9,204 nucleotides of DNA, taken from the NCBI GenBank assembly GCA_002418185.1, contig DIDN01000004.1, forward strand, positions 1 to 9,204, written 5' to 3'. Positions 6,511-9,204 of the stretch are shown here, in pieces. The position numbers and the translations under genes are program-made. Source of the stretch: Deltaproteobacteria bacterium UBA5799 (GTDB lineage Bacteria > Desulfobacterota > GWC2-55-46). The notes under the pieces were generated by a model. The model had not been told where the DNA came from, did not search any database, and worked only from the letters and a program-made list of their open reading frames with translations. How positions within the stretch are numbered: position 1 is the stretch's first letter; the number at the start of each line of letters is the position of its first letter.

Positions 6511-8949
6511 ATGGAGAGGAGGCTCGCTGAAATCCTCGAAGCGGTCTTGAAGCCCCTGAGGTTCGCCTCCAGGGACGGGTTCAGGCACCTCGGGGCGCTC
6601 AGGTCTCTCGAGCCACTCGCGGCCTCTCTCTTGAGCGAGGCGCTTTCCCTGGGAAACCCGCCAGAGGTAAACGCCCGGCTTAAAGAGCTTCAGGCCGCAC
6701 TCTCAGGCTTCGATTCGCTCGGCGAACCTGCGAAGAGGGAAAAGGTGCTCGCCGCTTTCGAGGTGATCGGCGCCATTGACCCTGACAGCTCGAAAGCACC
6801 GTCGTCGGCGCCCCCGCCTTCCCCGAGGATAGAGCCGGACGAGGCCGAAGGCAGGCTCAAGGAGCTTGCCACCCCTCTCTCTTTCGTCAAGGGCATAGGC
6901 CCGAAGCTCGCTGAAAGGCTCGCGAAAAAAGGGCTCTCGACCGTCGAGGACCTCCTCTATTTCCTCCCCCTGAGATACGAGGACAGGAGCAGGATGAAGC
7001 GGATACGCGAGCTTACCCCGGGCATGAGCGAAAGCACCAGCGGAGAGGTGCTCGCCATAGGCGAAGCGCGCTACGGCAGAAGGCGCGTCCTGGAGATGGC
7101 CGTGGGGGACGGCAGCGACATACTCAAGGTCAAGTGGTTCAACTTCGGCCCGCATATTAAAAAGAGGTTCAAGAACGGGCAGAAGCTCGTCATCTTCGGG
7201 CAAGTTTCGGTCTTCGGGGGCAGGAAGGAGATGGTGCACCCGGATATCGAGGTCATTGACGATGCCGACGACGCCGGTGCCGCTGACTTCGGCGGCATAG
7301 TCCCGGTATATTCCCAGGTCGAGAACTTCCACCAGAAGACAATAAGGAAGATAGTGCGCGCGGTCGTGGACGGCTACGGCGGCAGGGTCGTTGCCGGCGT
7401 GCCTTCGGGCGTCTCTGAAAAGAGAGGGCTCCTTAGCCTGTGCTCTGCCATGAAAGAGGCCCATTGCCCGACCGGCGTTCGGGCGGCCCTTGCCGCAAAA
7501 AAGAGCCTCGCCTTCGACGAGCTGTTCCTCCTTGAGACAGGCCTTGCCCTCAGGAGGGCGGGCATCAGGAAGGAGCGGGGGATAAGGTTCAGGCCGGAAG
7601 GGAGGCTTGAGAAGGAGCTGAGGAAGGCCCTGCCGTTTACGCTTACGAAGGCGCAGGAGCGGACTCTTTCCGAAATAAAGCACGACATGGCGGCTCCCCA
7701 CCCCATGAACAGGCTCATCCAGGGCGACGTGGGCTCCGGTAAAACTGTCGTGAGCCTTATTGCCTCTCTCATGGCCGTGGAGTGCGGGTTCCAGGCCGCG
7801 ATAATGGCCCCAACCGAAATACTCGCGGAGCAGCATTTCCTATTTACGAAAAGGTTCGCGGAGCCGCTGGGCCTCAGGCCCGAGCTTCTTACAGGGAGCG
7901 CCAGGAAGGCCGAGAGGACGCGCATGATGCGTTCCGCGGCGGAAGGTGACGCCGACCTCGTCATAGGCACCCACGCGCTTATACAAAAGGACGTGGAGTT
8001 CAAAAAACTCGGGCTTGTCGTCATAGACGAGCAGCACAGGTTCGGGGTAGTTCAAAGGGGCTTATTGAAGAAGAAAGGCTTCGGCAGCGGCGAGGGGCTC
8101 TCGCCCGACATCCTCATAATGACCGCCACACCCATACCGAGGACCCTCACCATGACCGTGTTCGGCGACCTCGACGTTTCGATAATAGACGAGCTCCCGC
8201 CCGGGAGAAAGCCCGTCAATACAAAGGTGCTCAGGGAAAAGGACCGGCAGGCGGCGTACGACGCAATTAAAAAGGAGCTTGCTTCAGGCGGACAGGCGTA
8301 TATCGTCTACCCTCTCGTCGAGGAATCGAAGGAACTGAGCCTCAGGGACGCTACCAACATGAGGTCGCACCTCGAAAGGGACGTGTTCAGGGACTACCGG
8401 GTGGGCCTCCTGCACGGGAGGCTCAAGGCCGAGGAGAAAGAGGCGGTGATGAGGGACTTCAAGGAGAAGAGGTTGGACGTCCTCGTCTCGACCACGGTAA
8501 TCGAGGTGGGCGTGGACGTGCCCAACGCCTCGGTAATGCTCATAGAACACGCCGAGAGGTTCGGCCTTGCCCAGCTCCATCAGCTCCGGGGGAGGGTGGG
8601 GAGGGGAGAGAGGAGGTCGTCCTGCCTCCTCATCGCCGGGTGGACCAATTCGGAAGACACTTACAAGCGGCTCAAGGTCATGGAAGAGACGAACGACGGC
8701 TTCAGGATCGCCGAGGAGGACCTTAAGATCCGGGGGCCAGGGGACTTTCTCGGGACGAGGCAGGCAGGGCTGCCGGATTTCAGGACCGACGGCGCGCTCT
8801 CGGATCTGAAGCTCTTGAATGCTGCAAGGGAGGAGGCAACAAACTACCTGAAGGCGAACCCCGGGCTTAGGGGCCCCGACGGCGAGGTGATAAGGAAGGT
8901 GCTGAAGGGCAGGTGGCAGGACAGGCTCGAGCTCGCCGGGATAGGGTAG
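6511..8949 (+). CDS. recG: ATP-dependent DNA helicase RecG
   Basis: RecG is a cytoplasmic superfamily 2 translocase that remodels stalled replication forks and branch-migrates Holliday junctions. This copy has 812 residues against 693 in E. coli; the excess is mainly an N-terminal extension of about 110 residues, seen in many non-enterobacterial RecG proteins. A helix-hairpin-helix-like element FVKGIGPKLAERLAKKGL begins at 125, followed by the OB-fold wedge domain (about 150-260) that binds branched DNA. Helicase motifs are intact: Walker A GDVGSGKT (405-412), motif Ia APTEILAEQH, motif II DEQH (506-509), motif III TATPIPRTL (538-546), motif V IEVGVDVPNA and motif VI QLRGRVGRG (691-699). The C-terminal translocation (TRG) block GFRIAEEDLKIRGPGDFLGT (from about 730) is present. 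The start codon is 2 bases after the kup stop with no clear ribosome site, so coupling to kup is likely. Low-complexity Ser/Pro sequence near residues 91-108 looks like a linker. Confidence 0.98.
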   Translation: MERRLAEILEAVLKPLRFASRDGFRHLGALRSLEPLAASLLSEALSLGNPPEVNARLKELQAALSGFDSLGEPAKREKVLAAFEVIGAIDPDSSKAPSSAPPPSPRIEPDEAEGRLKELATPLSFVKGIGPKLAERLAKKGLSTVEDLLYFLPLRYEDRSRMKRIRELTPGMSESTSGEVLAIGEARYGRRRVLEMAVGDGSDILKVKWFNFGPHIKKRFKNGQKLVIFGQVSVFGGRKEMVHPDIEVIDDADDAGAADFGGIVPVYSQVENFHQKTIRKIVRAVVDGYGGRVVAGVPSGVSEKRGLLSLCSAMKEAHCPTGVRAALAAKKSLAFDELFLLETGLALRRAGIRKERGIRFRPEGRLEKELRKALPFTLTKAQERTLSEIKHDMAAPHPMNRLIQGDVGSGKTVVSLIASLMAVECGFQAAIMAPTEILAEQHFLFTKRFAEPLGLRPELLTGSARKAERTRMMRSAAEGDADLVIGTHALIQKDVEFKKLGLVVIDEQHRFGVVQRGLLKKKGFGSGEGLSPDILIMTATPIPRTLTMTVFGDLDVSIIDELPPGRKPVNTKVLREKDRQAAYDAIKKELASGGQAYIVYPLVEESKELSLRDATNMRSHLERDVFRDYRVGLLHGRLKAEEKEAVMRDFKEKRLDVLVSTTVIEVGVDVPNASVMLIEHAERFGLAQLHQLRGRVGRGERRSSCLLIAGWTNSEDTYKRLKVMEETNDGFRIAEEDLKIRGPGDFLGTRQAGLPDFRTDGALSDLKLLNAAREEATNYLKANPGLRGPDGEVIRKVLKGRWQDRLELAGIG

Positions 8950-8986
8950 CGGCCAGGATGAGCGAGTGTCTTGAGACAGAAAAGCA

Positions 8987-9023
8987 TGGTTTCGGCATAA
9001 CCAGTTGTTTTTATGTTTTTTTT
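8987..9023 (+). terminator. Possible weak intrinsic terminator after recG
   Basis: A 5-bp stem (TGGTT 8987-8991 with AACCA 8999-9003, loop of 7) is followed at once by a T-rich stretch ending in eight Ts at 9016-9023. The position 38 bases after the recG stop suits the end of the carB-kup-recG unit. The stem is short and has only two G-C pairs, so this could be inefficient or chance. Confidence 0.35.
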
Positions 9024-9067
9024 AGGCATTGCGCTCGGAAGTAACATTTGGCGCTCCAGACCGTCTT

Positions 9068-9103
9068 CCCAGGTTCCGCGTTCTCCTGCATACGGAACCC
9101 GGG
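9068..9103. repeat. Imperfect inverted repeat / hairpin, role unknown
   Basis: CCCAGGTTCCG (9068-9078) can pair with CGGAACCCGGG (9093-9103): 10 of 11 pairs form, with one A-C mismatch, around a 14-base loop. No T tract follows directly on either strand (the nearest is TTTT at 9119-9122), so it does not look like an ordinary terminator. It lies between the recG end and a rightward promoter. It could be an RNA structure or a protein site. Confidence 0.5.
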
Positions 9104-9126
9104 CTGCACTCGCTCCCCTTTTCCCG

Positions 9127-9155
9127 TTGACAAGGGTTTCCCCTGATAGTATTCT
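9127..9155 (+). promoter_or_regulatory. Candidate sigma70 promoter reading out of the window
   Basis: A perfect TTGACA -35 (9127-9132) lies exactly 17 bases before TATTCT (9150-9155), which matches the -10 consensus at four of six positions, including the important second and last. Transcription would start near 9162 and run to the right. A second perfect -10-like TATAAT lies at 9186-9191 but has no good -35 at the right distance. The gene served is outside the window. Confidence 0.55.
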
Positions 9156-9171
9156 TTTAAGTTCCTGATAG
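9142..9171 (+). repeat. Direct repeat CCTGATAG x2 in the promoter region
   Basis: CCTGATAG occurs at 9142-9149 and 9164-9171, starts 22 bases apart, about two helical turns. The first copy ends at the upstream edge of the candidate -10 and the second covers the expected transcription start. This spacing and position would suit a repressor bound to one DNA face. Eight-base repeats can arise by chance, so confidence is modest. Confidence 0.35.
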
Positions 9172-9204
9172 CCCTTTTCAAGCGCTATAATATTCCATAT
9201 TGGG

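Larger units (their letters stand above)
8950..9204. other. Noncoding tail after recG
   Basis: I see no convincing protein or tRNA gene in these 255 bases. The one open frame of note, on the minus strand across the recG end, has no recognisable motif. Composition is more AT-rich than recG. The stretch holds the terminator-like element, the hairpin and the rightward promoter listed separately, so it is best read as the boundary between the recG transcription unit and a next gene beyond the right edge. Confidence 0.7.

Noticed and set aside
8844..9047. A 67-residue minus-strand frame over the recG 3' end
   Set aside because: About half overlaps recG in antisense, there is no recognisable motif, and the remainder runs through the T-rich terminator-like stretch.
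9068..9103. Hairpin as the recG terminator
   Set aside because: No T tract follows directly on either strand, and the loop is long at 14 bases. Kept only as a hairpin of unknown role.
9031..9103. A tRNA or its remnant in the tail (GGTTCC-like T-arm)
   Set aside because: GGTTCCG pairs with CGGAACC across 14 bases, which is not a T-arm, and no acceptor stem, anticodon arm or CCA-like end can be laid out around it.
1..9204. CRISPR array, insertion sequence or attachment site
   Set aside because: No spaced repeat units, transposase motifs or terminal inverted repeats were seen, and no direct repeats flank the low-GC cassette within the visible part; its left end is outside the window.

Overview
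The window reads as bacterial chromosome. The central and right part is GC-rich, roughly 60% G+C by eye, and its genes favour the AGG arginine and ATA isoleucine codons together with C/G-ending codons. CarB and RecG are of ordinary bacterial type. No gene here fixes the taxon. The codon style would suit an uncultivated Desulfobacterota (deltaproteobacterial) or Nitrospirota-like lineage, but that is a guess.

Layout, all genes on the plus strand. (1) 3-1359 is an AT-richer cassette, roughly 40% G+C. It holds the 3' part of a beta-class amino-methyltransferase that continues into a degenerate staphylococcal-nuclease-like OB domain, then a small gene resembling MjaI-family restriction endonucleases (known specificity CTAG). 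The two genes overlap by 8 bases, so this looks like a type II restriction-modification pair with the methylase first. (2) 1377-4703 is carB, the large subunit of carbamoyl-phosphate synthetase. It starts at TTG behind a strong Shine-Dalgarno, only 17 bases after the restriction gene. carA is not in the window. (3) 4715-6508 is kup, a KUP-family potassium transporter. (4) 6511-8949 is recG, a branched-DNA helicase. (5) 8950-9204 has no convincing gene. It holds a weak terminator-like element, an imperfect 11-bp hairpin, and a good sigma70-type promoter pointing out of the right edge.

The spacings of -8, 17, 11 and 2 bases, with no terminator visible between genes, suggest one transcription unit through all five genes. 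carB, kup and recG have no obvious shared pathway (pyrimidine/arginine precursor synthesis, potassium uptake, fork repair). The sharp composition change just before carB suggests the restriction-modification cassette was acquired and landed directly upstream of a housekeeping gene, possibly separating it from carA.

The most interesting points are the methyltransferase fused to a nuclease-fold domain that has lost most of its catalytic residues, its pairing with an MjaI-like enzyme, and the near absence of CTAG from the window (one site found by eye, inside the methylase gene itself).
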